A stretch of 41,076 nucleotides of DNA from Puniceicoccaceae bacterium (GTDB taxonomy: Bacteria; Verrucomicrobiota; Verrucomicrobiia; Opitutales; Opitutaceae), in contig REEB01000092.1 in the NCBI GenBank assembly GCA_007695295.1, positions 1 through 41,076 of the forward strand. The letters are read 5' to 3'. How positions within the stretch are numbered: position 1 is the stretch's first letter; each line of letters begins with the position of its first letter. Shown here piece by piece: positions 26,045 to 35,300 of this stretch. A program made the translations under genes and the position numbers. Under the pieces are notes generated by a model, which saw only the letters and a program-made list of their open reading frames with translations, searched no databases and was not told where the DNA came from.

Positions 26045-29000
26045 TCAGCCCAACTTCCGCAACCGGACCCGGGTATCATAGAAGCTGACGCTCGCACCGA
26101 TGGGATCGGAGAGGGCGGTGTTTTTGAGGAAGGGGTCGACCCGCATGACGGCGTTGGCGTTGATGCCACGCCCGCGGCGGTCGTCGCGCCGGAGGAGGTC
26201 GCCATCGACCCGCATGTCGGTGGCCCCGTTGCCCCATTGGCCGAAGCCGAGGGAAAAGGTCACCACGCCGGGTCGCATGCCTTCGACAACCTTGATTTTA
26301 CCGGCCACCCGGCGCTTGCCAAGTCCGCCGAGATCCCAAACGCCGTCCGGATTGGTCGCGCTCTCGATCACGACTTCGTCGCCGGTTTTCAGGCCCGAGG
26401 CCCGGGCGGTCAGGCGGTTCATGAGGATAGCGTTTTCTGGAGTCACGGCGAGGAGCCAGTAGGCGGAATTGGTGCGGGTTTTGGTCTGCACGCTCTGACG
26501 GTAGGTGCTGAGGAGCAGCGGATAGTCGCTTTCGGTGTCCGCAAGCTCGCGGCCAAGGCTGTCGAGGACGGGATAGTGGCGCGCAATCCCGTCGTAGCGT
26601 TGTCCGGTCATGCTGTTGCGGAAGCGCGCGGTCTTTTCGCAGTAGAGATTGATCAGCCGGGCGTAGGCGTTGGTGAGCAACTCGCCGCGGTAGGTGTCGG
26701 GGTAGTCCTGATAACGGCCCCCGCGATTGAGCACATAGATCACTTTCTTCCACCACTCTTCGCCGACGGACTCTTTCCAGCGCTTTTCCTCAAAGGTGTG
26801 GCCGGCGAGGTGGCGGCGGGACTTTCTGAAAACCTCTTCCTCGCGCGCATCGGCATCAGGGACGGGGGTGCCGTCGGCGGCGACGTTGGCCACCATTTTG
26901 AGATAATAATGATCCGGATGCGTGAGCGGCATCCCGCCGCCGAAACCATCGGGGCCGAATCCGCTCAATCCCATTTTTTCGGCCATGGCCATCATCATGG
27001 ACTCCAGCGTGATGGGCATTTCCTCGCCGAAGACGGTGCAGGTGTCGACCAACGGCGTGACCACGGGAGTCCGCACGGGTTGGACTTTTTGCGCGACGGA
27101 CCCGTGGGATCCGTGGAACTCCCAGCGCTCATAGAAGGTGCCATCGGGGAAGATGTAGTCTGCGTAGGCGGAAGTGGCGCCGATGGTGATGTCATTGGCG
27201 ATGAAGAGCGGGATTTTCGCCGTGTCGGAGAGAATGGCGTTGAGCTCGTTGCCTGCCGGCAAGGCGTAGTTGGGGGCGCCCATGTAGAGGATGAGCGCTT
27301 TGATGGTATACGGGTAGCCGTCGCCCGCGGAGGGAATGACCTCCTGGTAAATGCTGTCGGCGATCGGATACCACGGGCGCCGGGAGGGGTACCCGTTGAA
27401 GAGGGTGGATTTCTCATATTCCACCCGGTCGCGGATGATGGGGATGCCGAAGGGCCCGAGCTTGCCCGGGTGCAGGTTGTTGACCGGGAAGGGCTGGCCG
27501 CTCCCGGTGCCGGTGGCGTTGTAGGTGGATGCCTCGATCATGCCGCCCTTCCAGCCAATGTTGCCGATGAGGAGGTTGAGGCTCATCCAGGCCGCGGTGG
27601 CAAGGTAACCATTGGTGTGCTGGGAGACCCCGCGGTGAATGTCCGCCGACGCCTTTTTGCCATGGCTGGTGAATTCGCGGGCCAGGTCGACGATGTCGCG
27701 CACGCGGATCCCGCAGATCTCCGCCCAGCCCGCGAGGCTGTGCTCGCAGGCGGACTCGTAGAGCAATTGCAGGCTGCTCTTCACAGGGATGCCGCCCAAG
27801 GTGGTGTCCACCAGGAGGTCGCCGACGACGGGATTGATCGGGTCGTTTGCATCCACCGCCTGGATACGGCCCTCACGCAGGACGACGAATCGGTCCGGGT
27901 CGCCTTCGGGACGGGTTTCGGCGGGCAGGTCGCCCACACGAAGCAAGTCGCCCGGGCCGTCGGCTTCCATCTTCACCAGCCAACTTGAGTTGCTCCAGTT
28001 GGGCTCGCCGACGGCGTCCGCGGCCGCCTTGTTGGCGGCGGAGAGGTAGGCTTGGTCGTAGCGACGGTTCTCGATGATCCAGCGAATCAGGGCGAGGGCG
28101 AGGCCGGTTTCGCTGGCAGGTTTGGCCGGCAGCCATTTCCAGGCCATCCCGCCGAGTTTGCCCATGCGCGGATCGACGACTGCGAACTTGAACCGGCGCT
28201 CGGTCAGTCCGTTGGTGATTTTCGGTGTGCGCAGCGGCGGGCCATAGCCGCCCTCGAAGGCATTCGAGCCGACGAAGATGACAAACTCAGCGTTCTTCAG
28301 ATCGGCCTGCCAATAAAATTTCCGACCCCCCGTCCATTGTCCGTTAACGTATTGCTCGCTCATGGCCCGGCAGGCGAAGTAGAGCGAACCCTGGCAAACG
28401 GTGGTGTGTCCGATGCGGTTGACGGTTCCGAAGGAATCGCTGATGAAGCGCTGAACAAACTGGCTGCGCCCGGCCTTCATGCGGCCCCAGTTGAAAACCA
28501 ATTGATTGTTGCGCGGCCCGAGGTCGGGGTGATCGGGATCAATGAGTTTATCAAGGTGGTTCCGGTGCTTTTGCCTGAACTCCGTCACCGTCATTTCTCC
28601 CGCCGTGATTTTACCCGCGTCCGCCCGGAGGAGCGCCATGACCCCGGGATCGCGCAGCGCGCAAATGCCGGCCAGGCCTTCCACCTCCCGGGCCTCTTCG
28701 CCGGGCACGTCTGCGAACAACCGCCCGCCCTCCACCACCTCGGCAATGGCCTGTTCAAACGGAATGCTCGTCCACTTTCCCTCCCCGCGGCGCCCCGTGC
28801 GCTTGAGAACCCGGCGGATCCGGTAGGGATCATAAAGCGTCTGAATGCCCGCCTGCCCCTTGGGGCAGATGGCCCCGTCGAGTTTGGCGATTTCGGGATC
28901 CGCGGGACTGTGGTGGTACCGAAGGTGGGGTGTCATCGTCCACGGGCTGTAGGGATTGCCGTCGACCTTGATCATAACCCCGTCGACGATCTTCGCTTTG

Positions 29001-29227
29001 ATACCGCAACCCGTGTTGCAGTTCATGCAAGTGGTGTAGAGAATGTTCTCCGCCTGAGCCAATTCGTAAAACTCATCCGGCGATAGCTCGCCGGAGGCCG
29101 CGCGGGCGGAGAGATCATCGGCCCGGCGACACGAAGCCGCCAAGGCCGCACAGCCCCCCACCAAGGCACTGGTGGTGAGAAACTGGCGACGTGAGACGGC
29201 GGAGGGCTGGGTTTGGGTGTCGTTCAT
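26045..29227 (-). CDS. TtrA-like molybdopterin oxidoreductase catalytic subunit
   Basis: A 1060-residue periplasmic molybdoenzyme of the DMSO-reductase superfamily. A Tat signal is clear (SRRQFLTTSALVGG at 12-25). The [4Fe-4S] motif is Cys67-x2-Cys70-x3-Cys74 with Cys121 (ICPKGQ). A likely Mo-ligand cysteine is Cys278 (TTVCQGSLYFA). Text resembling tetrathionate reductase TtrA, as I remember it, includes RRGEGKWTSIPFEQAIAEVVEG, HPDLGPRNNQLVFNWGR and ALIRWIIENRRYDQAYL. Length and the gene order B-C-A also match ttrBCA and the selenate reductase srdBCA. Tetrathionate, selenate, arsenate or another oxyanion are all possible; the window does not decide. It lies between the NrfD subunit and nuoA. 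Confidence 0.85.
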   Translation of the reverse strand: MNDTQTQPSAVSRRQFLTTSALVGGCAALAASCRRADDLSARAASGELSPDEFYELAQAENILYTTCMNCNTGCGIKAKIVDGVMIKVDGNPYSPWTMTPHLRYHHSPADPEIAKLDGAICPKGQAGIQTLYDPYRIRRVLKRTGRRGEGKWTSIPFEQAIAEVVEGGRLFADVPGEEAREVEGLAGICALRDPGVMALLRADAGKITAGEMTVTEFRQKHRNHLDKLIDPDHPDLGPRNNQLVFNWGRMKAGRSQFVQRFISDSFGTVNRIGHTTVCQGSLYFACRAMSEQYVNGQWTGGRKFYWQADLKNAEFVIFVGSNAFEGGYGPPLRTPKITNGLTERRFKFAVVDPRMGKLGGMAWKWLPAKPASETGLALALIRWIIENRRYDQAYLSAANKAAADAVGEPNWSNSSWLVKMEADGPGDLLRVGDLPAETRPEGDPDRFVVLREGRIQAVDANDPINPVVGDLLVDTTLGGIPVKSSLQLLYESACEHSLAGWAEICGIRVRDIVDLAREFTSHGKKASADIHRGVSQHTNGYLATAAWMSLNLLIGNIGWKGGMIEASTYNATGTGSGQPFPVNNLHPGKLGPFGIPIIRDRVEYEKSTLFNGYPSRRPWYPIADSIYQEVIPSAGDGYPYTIKALILYMGAPNYALPAGNELNAILSDTAKIPLFIANDITIGATSAYADYIFPDGTFYERWEFHGSHGSVAQKVQPVRTPVVTPLVDTCTVFGEEMPITLESMMMAMAEKMGLSGFGPDGFGGGMPLTHPDHYYLKMVANVAADGTPVPDADAREEEVFRKSRRHLAGHTFEEKRWKESVGEEWWKKVIYVLNRGGRYQDYPDTYRGELLTNAYARLINLYCEKTARFRNSMTGQRYDGIARHYPVLDSLGRELADTESDYPLLLSTYRQSVQTKTRTNSAYWLLAVTPENAILMNRLTARASGLKTGDEVVIESATNPDGVWDLGGLGKRRVAGKIKVVEGMRPGVVTFSLGFGQWGNGATDMRVDGDLLRRDDRRGRGINANAVMRVDPFLKNTALSDPIGASVSFYDTRVRLRKLG

Positions 29228-29276
29228 GGTGATGCCTCGGTTGGAGAAGGATGAGATTGAAAAAGGACGGGCGGGC

Positions 29277-30479
29277 TCAGTGGTGTTCCCTCAGGTAGGG
29301 TTCCACGATAAAGCGGTAGCCCACGGTGAAAACGAGGAGTGAGATGCCGACGGCGAACACCACCACCTGCCACTCCATGAACATGGGCGTGTAGTCGAAG
29401 GTCAGTTTCGAATGATAAAAGGCCTCCTTGATGCCTTCCATCGTCGGCATGGGATAGGCCAGGCCGGGAATGATAATGTTTACCGGCACCATGGTGAACC
29501 CGATCAGATAGCAGATCGAAGCCGCGCCGATGGCCAGCAACCGGGTCCGCCAGAACGATAGAAGCAACAACGGAACCAGCACCCCGATGCCAAGGTGGAC
29601 AATCCAGATCGTCCACCAGTAGGGTCCGAAGAGGACGAGCTTGAGACCCTCCGCATGGGCCGGCACATTGGGATAGGCGATGACCAGGCCATTCGCCAGC
29701 GAGGCGATCAGGCCGATGATGATGGCCGCCAGAAAGACCCGCGCCATCTGGATGGCGGTGGCTTTATATTGCGGGGTGCCTCGGGTGGGTGAAAAGAGCA
29801 GGTGCAGCAAGGTGAGCAGCCCCAGCCCCGCGACCAGCGAGGCGATGAAAAACATCAGGGGAAGCACCGATGCATTCCAGAAGGGACGCGCCGCCACCAC
29901 TCCAAAGAGGCCCCCGATGACCGCAATCAGCAGCACGCCGATCGGGATGCTGATGTAGGTCAGGAAGTTGAGATAAATTTTCCAGCGATCCACATAATTC
30001 TTCCCCCGGAAGTAGGCGAAAAGCTCGGCGGTGAGAATGACCAAATAGAGCGTGTGCAGCCAAATCATCCATGACATCAGCGACCCGAAGTTGGGCTGCA
30101 AATACGCTTTCCAGAAGCGGAAGGGATGCCCCAGATCCATTCCGATGACAAAGAGCGCCCCGAGCAAAGCGCTGATCGCCGCCAGCATGGCCACGGGGGC
30201 CAATAGCCGCAGCCCCTCGATTTGCATGAACCTGCGCAGGAGAAAATAGGTCAGGATCATGCCCACCTCCAGCCACACCAGAAAAACATAAACGCCAACC
30301 CAGAGCCCCCAGGGCACGTAACTGGTGAGGGCGCCGTGGTCTTTGAACACCAGCACGCGCAAAACACCGTAAGCTCCGAAGAGCAGGGCGATGAAAGCCA
30401 GCGTAAGGGAAATCCGGTAGTCGATGGTCCGGTTCAGGCGCGGACCGGGAACGGCGGTTGCGGTAGCGGTGGATGCCAT
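29277..30479 (-). CDS. NrfD/PsrC-type membrane quinone subunit
   Basis: An integral membrane subunit, 400 residues with about nine to ten helices, that exchanges electrons with quinol/quinone for a periplasmic molybdoenzyme (NrfD/PsrC/TtrC family). Seen: WGLWVGVYVFLVWLEVG, the conserved VIGMDLGHPFRFWKAYLQPNFGSLMSWMIWLHTLY, and later YPNVPAHAEGLKLVLFGPYWW. The basic N-terminus with no signal and the location between the FeS and catalytic subunit genes fit TtrC/SrdC. The ATG at 30479 is used; the 49-bp gap to the catalytic gene holds nothing notable. Confidence 0.9.
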   Translation of the reverse strand: MASTATATAVPGPRLNRTIDYRISLTLAFIALLFGAYGVLRVLVFKDHGALTSYVPWGLWVGVYVFLVWLEVGMILTYFLLRRFMQIEGLRLLAPVAMLAAISALLGALFVIGMDLGHPFRFWKAYLQPNFGSLMSWMIWLHTLYLVILTAELFAYFRGKNYVDRWKIYLNFLTYISIPIGVLLIAVIGGLFGVVAARPFWNASVLPLMFFIASLVAGLGLLTLLHLLFSPTRGTPQYKATAIQMARVFLAAIIIGLIASLANGLVIAYPNVPAHAEGLKLVLFGPYWWTIWIVHLGIGVLVPLLLLSFWRTRLLAIGAASICYLIGFTMVPVNIIIPGLAYPMPTMEGIKEAFYHSKLTFDYTPMFMEWQVVVFAVGISLLVFTVGYRFIVEPYLREHH

Positions 30480-30534
30480 GGTGGTTGCGGTTGGAAAGTT
30501 GTTGTTAGTAATCAGCGGACATTCCGGACTGCGG

Positions 30535-31161
30535 TCAGATGAGGTAATAAACGCGCGGCCGGGTGCCCATTTCCTCCTTCAGGCGGATCTTGTTGCCCCG
30601 GCTGATCAGCTCCGCCACCAGGCTGTCGGGGTCGTTGGCATCGCCAAAGTAGGTGGCATATCCGATGCAACTGGTGACACACGACGGCAGCATGCCCGCA
30701 TCAAGCTTGTGCGAACAGAAATGGCACTTGCGAACATTGCCCGTCGGTGACCGTCCCCGGCGTTGTTCCCAGCGCTTTCCATATTCGAAATTGGGAACCC
30801 GCTCGTAGGGCTGGTTCGGCTCGGGCGTTCCCGTGGTGTAGTTGTAACCGAAATCAAAGGTGCGCGCATGGTAGGGGCAGGCTGTCATGCAGTAGCGGCA
30901 GCCGATGCACTGGTCGTAGTCCATGTCGACGATGCCATCGGGGCGGATCCAGGTGGCATGCACCGGGCAGACCGGCACGCAGGGAGCCGTCTCGCATTGC
31001 ATGCAGGGGCGGGGCGTGGAGCGCATCGAGACATTCGGATAAGTCCCCAGCTCCTCTTCCATCACCGGCCGATAAACCACCCCCGCCGGCAGGTGGTTTT
31101 CCGCGATGCAGGCGATGGTACAGGCGTTGCAGCCCGTGCATTTCCGAAGGTCGATGACCAT
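30535..31161 (-). CDS. TtrB-like four-cluster ferredoxin subunit, separated from its N-terminal part
   Basis: A 208-residue electron-transfer protein with sites for four [4Fe-4S] clusters: [37 protein letters not shown] and [20 protein letters not shown]. The last block and the end ([11 protein letters not shown]) read like TtrB. It starts at MVIDLRKC, exactly where family members have an internal 'W/Y-A/V-M-V-I-D-L' junction after a Tat signal. Here no signal peptide precedes it in the same frame, because an in-frame TGA stands two codons upstream (31165-31167). It may be made by re-initiation at this ATG, in which case it would have to ride to the periplasm with the catalytic subunit, or the gene is damaged. 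Confidence 0.85.
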   Translation of the reverse strand: MVIDLRKCTGCNACTIACIAENHLPAGVVYRPVMEEELGTYPNVSMRSTPRPCMQCETAPCVPVCPVHATWIRPDGIVDMDYDQCIGCRYCMTACPYHARTFDFGYNYTTGTPEPNQPYERVPNFEYGKRWEQRRGRSPTGNVRKCHFCSHKLDAGMLPSCVTSCIGYATYFGDANDPDSLVAELISRGNKIRLKEEMGTRPRVYYLI

Positions 31162-31164
31162 GAC

Positions 31165-31593
31165 TCATTTGCGCTTTTCAATGGGTTTGCGCATGGCCTT
31201 TTGAAGCTCGCGCTGCATCCGCACGATAATGTTCTCCGCCTCGTCTTCCTCGAACTCAGGGCCATCCCTCAGGAAGCCCTCCTCCTGCGAGTCGGCGCGT
31301 CCCTCGGCCACCGCCTCCAGCCCGGCCCGCACCAGTGAGGGCATCGCCACCGTACCCAGCCCGACCAGCGAAGCCACTTTGGCGAGGAATCGCCCCCGCC
31401 CCATCGGCAGCTCCGTCTCAGCATCCTCGCCCACGCCGGCACCGGTCATGGCGGCGGCGATGGTTTCATCGCAGGCCAGGGCAGCTTCAGACCCCGCCGG
31501 TTTGGGGAATGGGTCCACTGAGGGGGATCCATCCGCCATTTCCGAAACCTTGGTGGAAACAGGGACTGGTTCAAAGCGTGTGGGAGTTTTCAT
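31165..31593 (-). CDS. Tat-signal-like N-terminal part of the TtrB-like subunit, ended by an in-frame UGA
   Basis: A 142-residue frame in the same reading frame as the ferredoxin gene that follows one codon after its stop. It has no cysteine cluster. Residues 64-90 look like a Tat-type signal (MGRGRFLAK, then VASLVGLGTVAMPSLVRA), although the arginines are R-G-R and not R-R. Met64 (31404) would place this signal at the N-terminus and may be the true start. After it comes a charged helix (ENIIVRMQRELQKAMRKPIEKRK). A single G-to-A change would turn TGG into the TGA and rejoin the two parts as K-W-V-M-V-I-D. A separate small protein is the alternative reading. Confidence 0.65.
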   Translation of the reverse strand: MKTPTRFEPVPVSTKVSEMADGSPSVDPFPKPAGSEAALACDETIAAAMTGAGVGEDAETELPMGRGRFLAKVASLVGLGTVAMPSLVRAGLEAVAEGRADSQEEGFLRDGPEFEEDEAENIIVRMQRELQKAMRKPIEKRK

Positions 31594-31606
31594 GCCGGGA
31601 TCGGGT

Positions 31607-32083
31607 TCAAGAGATTGGAATGGGGAGGCGATTTGGCCTGGCTGAAGTACGCCCGAGGGGAGGTGGATTCGCCTGCGACCGCTCCATGGCGATCATCCGG
31701 GCAAGGGAAATACGCCCCAACTCCCGCCGGATGCGCTCCCGCTCGCGGGGCCAAAAGTCACGACACGGACACGCCGTCCCGTCCCGGCAATAGGCCTCGC
31801 CGAGAAGACAGTCCGGCAGGAAATCCTTGCCCTCCACCGCTTCGGCGATCTCCAGCAGCGAGATCCGCTCCGGTATGCGGGCCAGCCGGGTGCCGCCGGA
31901 CCGGCCCCGCTTCGCTTCGATCACCCCGCCGGCCGCCAGCTTCTTGAAAATCTTCGGGAGGTAGGAGGCCGGCACCCCGCTGCAAGCCGCAATCGCGCGA
32001 GTGTACTGGGTCGCGCAGTCCCGGCCCTCCATACAGACCAGTGCTTTCACCGCGTAGCCGACGCCCTGGGACAAAGAGAACAT
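31607..32083 (-). CDS. Rrf2-family transcriptional regulator with Cys cluster
   Basis: A winged-helix regulator of the Rrf2/IscR/NsrR family, 158 residues. Seen: the N-terminus LSQGVGYAVKALVCM, recognition region IAACSGVPASYLPKIFKKLAAGGVIEAKRGRSGGTRLA, and LLEIAEAVEG. Four cysteines lie close together: Cys92, 99, 105 and 107 (DCLLGEAYCRDGTACPC). That is the place where IscR and NsrR bind an Fe-S cluster, so redox, NO or Fe-S status is a likely signal (inference). The ATG at 32083 matches the family start; 32101 is possible. It is the first gene of the respiratory operon, 13 bp before the next gene. Confidence 0.88.
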   Translation of the reverse strand: MFSLSQGVGYAVKALVCMEGRDCATQYTRAIAACSGVPASYLPKIFKKLAAGGVIEAKRGRSGGTRLARIPERISLLEIAEAVEGKDFLPDCLLGEAYCRDGTACPCRDFWPRERERIRRELGRISLARMIAMERSQANPPPLGRTSARPNRLPIPIS

Positions 32084-32105
32084 CAAAGGGAGGATCGTCA
32101 TAAAA

Positions 32106-32141
32106 GATACCGATGTCACCTTTAAAGAGGACAAATGTATC
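32106..32141. promoter_or_regulatory. 36-bp imperfect palindrome, candidate Rrf2 operator
   Basis: Two 18-bp halves centred on TTTAAA share GATAC-N4-GTC at the outside and TTT at the centre (13 of 18 positions match). It lies 23 bp upstream of the chosen start of the Rrf2 gene, in the divergent region to the large secreted-protein gene. A-T-rich dyads of this kind overlapping the promoter are normal for Rrf2 regulators. It would control the whole ttr-like/nuo operon if that is one transcript. Confidence 0.55.
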
Positions 32142-32320
32142 CTTTTTATTATCGCTTATGGTGTTCATTAGACTAATTCGGCTCGGCCGCGTTGGGGATT
32201 GCCGGGACGGTCCGCCTCTTGGTAAAAAATTGCGGTCTTCTTCCCAGAATCGAGCCCCCCGCCACGGGACCTTCCGGCCGCCGGATCCTTCCCTTTGATT
32301 TCCAAGTCGTTTCGCCCCCC

Positions 32321-35300
32321 ATGACCACCTCCACACCCTCCCCTGCCGGGATTTTCCGCTTTTCCACTTGCTTCGTTTTCTGCCTCTTGGCCGCGCTGTT
32401 TTTCAGTGCCGCGGTCTCCCGACTCCCGGCCTCCACTTACTCTTGGACGGGGCCTTCGCCCATCAACCAAAACTTCAGCGGCAACTGGAATGTGGCCTCC
32501 AACTGGACCCCCTTCGGCTGGCCCTCCTCCGCCACCGACATCGCGTTGATCTCCAACGCCTCCGCTCCGCCCTATACCGTCACCCTCAATCTCAATCTCA
32601 CCCTCAATGAGATTTTCATGATCGCTCCGGCCACCTTGAGCGCCACCAGCCGCGTTCTGGAGACCATCGGGAGCTCAACCATCGATTCGGGTACGGTCTT
32701 TTGGAATGGCTCCACTTGGCGGGGCGGCACGCTCACCAACAAGGGGCTGATGCGGTTCGAAGGCGGGTCTGTGCTCGATTTCACCACTTTCAGCCAGGAG
32801 GGCGATCTGGTCATCCAAGGCCGGAGCACGGCCGATGGTTTCCTCACCGTCCGCAACGGCTTTGCCAACCTTGGCAGCATCGAGCTGACTTCGATCGCCA
32901 ACCGTCCCTCGGTCTTTCGGGTGACCAACGGGGTCCTGGAAAACTTCGGCACCATAGCGCTTCGGCCCGGAGCCGGCGGCGAACGCACCTGGAGCGCCGA
33001 TCTGGTCAACCAAGGGTTCTTTGATGTCGAATCGCCCAGCATTTTCCTGCGCAACGGCGGCACCTATTCCAATTATGGAACCTTTCGCATCCTGCCGACA
33101 GGGTTGCTCACCATCACCGGCGCCAACCAGTCCCTCGTCCAGGCCAGCGGCACGCTCGACAATCAGGGTGCGCTCCAGCTCACCGAAGTGACTTTCGACT
33201 TCCAGGGCGGCGCCCTCGCCGGCAACGCCCCGGTGCTCGCGGGTGGCCGGCTCAAACTTGCCCCCGGCTCCGCCGGAAGCGGCTCTTTCATCCTCCGCCG
33301 CTCGGTCACCCTCGACGGCAATATCCATCCGGACCAGTCGCTTCGGATCGAGGGCGTCACCGGCCAGGACGGGATCCTCACCAGTCCGGCCGCCGTCACC
33401 AACCATAGCCTGCTCGTCCTAACTTCCACCGCCAACCGCCCGGCACGGTTCAACCTCACCGAGGGCGCTTTCACCAACACCACCAGCGGCACCGTCCGCC
33501 TGGCCGCCGGCAGCGGTGGTGCCCGCACGTGGAGCGCGCCGCTCGAAAACGAGGGCGACTTTTTCGTCGAAACCAACGCCATCTTCAGCAAAAGCAATGC
33601 GTCCTACACGAACCGCCAGCTCCTCCGCATCGAGCAAGGCGCCGCCCTCGGCATCAACAGCCAGAACCAGCGGCTCATCCAGGAAGCCGGCACCCTCGAT
33701 GTCCAGGGCGCCCTCAATCTCTTCGATGTCCCGTTCGACTTCCAGGGCGGCTCGCTCACCGGCAACGCCCCCATCGTCGAGGGGGGCAGCCTGCGCCTCG
33801 GCCCGGGCTCCGCCGGCAGCGGCTCGTTCATCCTCCGCCGCTCAGTCGCCTTCGAGGGCAACATCCATCCGGGCCAGCAGATCGAAATCCAGGGCATCCC
33901 CGGCCACGTGGGCGTCGCCACCAGCAGCTCCAGTGTGACCAACCAGGACAGCCTCATCCTCTCCTCCACCACCAACCAAGCCTCCCGCTTCGCCATCGAC
34001 GACGGCACCTTCGTCAACCTCCAGGGTGCCACGGTGCGCCTCGCCGCCGGCGCCGGCGGCCACCGGTTCTGGAGCGCGGGGCTCGGCAACGACGGCAGTT
34101 TCCTCGTCGAAACCAACGCCACTTTCGACAAGGACGACGCCCACACCACCAACCGCGGGCTCTTCCAAGTCGCGGCGGGCGCTTCCCTCACCATCTCAGG
34201 GGCCAGCCCGCAGTTCACCCAGACTTCGGGCACGCTCGACGTCCAGGGTGCCCTCAACCTCCACAACGGCGCCTTTCACTTCAATGGCGGCACCTTCGAG
34301 GGCAACCGCCCAATCCTCGAGGGCGGCGCCCTCTCCCTCGCTCCCGCCTCCGCCGGCAGCGGTTCGTTTCTCCTTCGCCGCGAGATGACCTTCGAGGGCA
34401 ATGTCCATCAGGGTCAAAGCATCGAAATCCAGGCCACCGCTGGCCACGACGCCCGCATCACCGCCCCTGGTCCGCTCACCAACCACCACTTCCTCATCCT
34501 TTCCTCCAACGCCAACCGCCCCTCCCTGCTGGAGGTCGAAAACGGCGACTTCACCAACGCAGCCACGGCCACGCTCGAAACCCGGGCGGGCGGCGGCGGC
34601 CTCCGCACCATCCGCGCCAACCTCGACAACCACGGCGAGTTCTTCGTCCATCAGCACACCGCCATCGACCGGGCCGAGGCCGAAGTGGTCAACCACGGCC
34701 TGGTTGTGATCGCCGACGGACAATCCCTCACCATCGCCGGCACCTACCGTCAGGAAACCGGCACCACCCGTCTGCACCGCGCCACGCTCGAGGCCAGCGG
34801 CGCCATCGCCCTCGACGGCGGCCGCCTCGCCGGCACCGGCGCCATCGCCGCTTCGCTCGACAACGCCGCCACCCTCTCCCTCGGCCCCGGCCCTCACGGA
34901 CTTACCGTATCCGGCAATTACCTGCAAACTTCCGTCGGCACCCTCGAAATCGAGTTCGCCAGCCCCACCCCGGTGGAAAAACAGGATCCGCTTGCCGTCG
35001 CCGGAAACGCCACCCTCGCCGGAACCCTCGAAGTCACGCTCCTCGACGGCTATGAGCCCGAAATCGGCGACACCTTCACGCTCCTCACCGCCGCCTCCGT
35101 CCACGGCGCTTTCGATGCCTGGAGCGGCGGCGGCCACCGCCCCGGCCGCGGCTGGAAGGTCGACACCACCCCCACCGCCGTCATCCTCCGCGTCGGCCCC
35201 GGGCCAATTTCCTTTCACGATTGGTTGAACGAATTTTACACCGCCGCGGAGCGGGCCGACCCCGCCATTGGCGGCCCCAACGGCGACCCCGGAAACACCG

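Noticed and set aside
26006-27988. 660-codon plus-strand frame opposite the molybdoenzyme
   Set aside because: Antisense shadow of a well-supported gene.
26045-29227. Formate dehydrogenase or NuoG-like subunit for complex I
   Set aside because: It has a Tat signal and TtrA-type text, so it should act in the periplasm and not as part of the complex I peripheral arm.
31165-31167. Selenocysteine codon in the TtrB-like gene
   Set aside because: The family has Trp or Tyr, not Cys, at this place, so a TGG-to-TGA change fits better than selenocysteine; no SECIS-like hairpin is evident just after it.
33529-35055. 508-codon Arg/Pro-rich frame inside the secreted-protein gene
   Set aside because: Out-of-frame reading of GC-rich repeats; composition is typical of shadow frames.
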